DNA of 64,000 nt, taken from MED-G116 sp038107835 (GTDB lineage Bacteria > Pseudomonadota > Alphaproteobacteria > Puniceispirillales > Puniceispirillaceae). How positions within the stretch are numbered: the stretch's first letter is position 1; every line of letters begins with the position of its first letter. The position numbers and the translations under genes were made by a program. The DNA is taken from assembly GCA_038107835.1 (NCBI GenBank), contig JAYNHH010000002.1:1-64000 (forward strand), given 5' to 3'. Under the pieces are notes generated by a model. The model saw nothing but the letters and a program-made list of their open reading frames with translations, searched no databases and had not been told where the DNA came from. Shown here one piece after another: positions 63,683 to 64,000 of this stretch.

Positions 63683-64000
63683 TCACTGATTGTTTGGCAG
63701 CAGAAACTGGCGTCCAAACCAACGCCAGCGACCATCAGGCCCCGGCATTGTGCAGTTGATGCGGGCGCGTTTGCCGGTCAGCGGACCTGGCAGACGGATT
63801 TCAGCGCGCTGGCCCAATGTCGTAACATCCAGTTTGCCGAAAATACTGTTGAAGCAGCGCAGCTGTTTGGGCGCATCCATGTCCGGCGCCATGGTGAAGC
63901 CGTAGATTGGCGGATTCTCGTCAAGCACCACGTCAGCCGGCGTGACATGCCTGACCTTGAGGGGCAGGCCATTGATGGCAAGCGTCAGACGGTCAAGCGT
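63683..64000 (-). CDS. C-terminal part of an unidentified protein (partial)
   Basis: A frame reads in from the right edge and stops at 63683: at least 105 codons, with the N-terminus outside the window. The visible part has LPLKVRHVTPADVV, a FNSIFGKLDVTTLGQRAEIRL stretch and the ending INCTMPGPDGRWRWFGRQF. The pattern suggests a beta-rich C-terminal domain, but I do not recognise the family. It is convergent with the Bax-like gene, 23 bases apart. Confidence 0.6.
   Translation of the reverse strand, partial: TLDRLTLAINGLPLKVRHVTPADVVLDENPPIYGFTMAPDMDAPKQLRCFNSIFGKLDVTTLGQRAEIRLPGPLTGKRARINCTMPGPDGRWRWFGRQFLLPNNQ

Noticed and set aside
1..64000. tRNA, rRNA, CRISPR arrays, insertion sequences or prophage genes
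   Set aside because: None was recognised. The gaps are short, no spaced direct-repeat array or transposase frame is present, and all long frames belong to housekeeping or transport genes.

Overview
The window is a compact chromosomal segment with the gene content and order of an alphaproteobacterium. The basis is the hemE / kinase-pyrophosphorylase / maf / coaE / dnaQ / secB origin neighbourhood, the parB-parA-rsmG-mnmG-mnmE cluster, dnaK-dnaJ-dapB, and maeB divergent from mutS-glnD-murJ-trpS. A Rhodobacter-type porin and BMP/NupQ-type nucleoside uptake fit a marine lineage such as SAR116. That placement is inference from gene content, not a computed phylogeny. No tRNA, rRNA, CRISPR array, insertion sequence or prophage was recognised.

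Layout. Positions 1-2160 are distinctly AT-richer than the rest. They hold a truncated P-loop (sulfotransferase-like) gene, a porin with a palindrome upstream and a strong terminator downstream, and a DUF3576 lipoprotein. Positions 2222-6283 are leuS-lptE-holA. Positions 6296-15441 read leftward: parB, parA, rsmG, mnmG, mnmE, rho, hemJ and hemE, with one plus-strand gene (MGMT-like). Two perfect 16-bp parS sites sit inside rsmG and the MGMT gene. Positions 15442-15826 are a candidate chromosomal origin (oriC) with DnaA-box matches and an AT-rich tract beside hemE. From there genes read mostly rightward: regulatory kinase/pyrophosphorylase, maf, coaE and dnaQ, then secB and fxsA on the minus strand, then Tim44-like, Smr, HTH, GNAT, HIT and comM. 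The usual aroE and mltA of this cluster are absent.

Positions 24139-31327 carry gshB, a DolP-like BON lipoprotein, yraN, rsmI, an LpoA-like lipoprotein, hemW, rdgB and rph. Positions 31506-39190 hold the heat-shock group hrcA, grpE, dnaK and dnaJ, plus dapB. A zinc-ribbon membrane protein and an unusual protein with a histone H1-like Lys/Ala tail lie between hrcA and grpE. dnaK has a good match to the alphaproteobacterial RpoH promoter and is followed by a strong intrinsic terminator.

Positions 39187-48360 form a nucleoside salvage region: tdk, upp, and a tight eight-gene minus-strand operon. The operon runs ribokinase, nucleoside hydrolase, a 2-oxoglutarate/Fe(II)-type oxygenase, BMP binding protein, ABC ATPase, two permeases and cytidine deaminase. 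Together these could import nucleosides, cleave them, phosphorylate ribose and recycle uracil. The oxygenase is the piece without an obvious role and the best candidate for undescribed chemistry. Positions 48478-63659 hold nth, an uncharacterised lipoprotein, an adenosine-kinase-like PfkB kinase, maeB, mutS, glnD, murJ, trpS, a NifU-like Fe-S scaffold and a Bax-like glucosaminidase. A gene of unknown function runs off the right edge.
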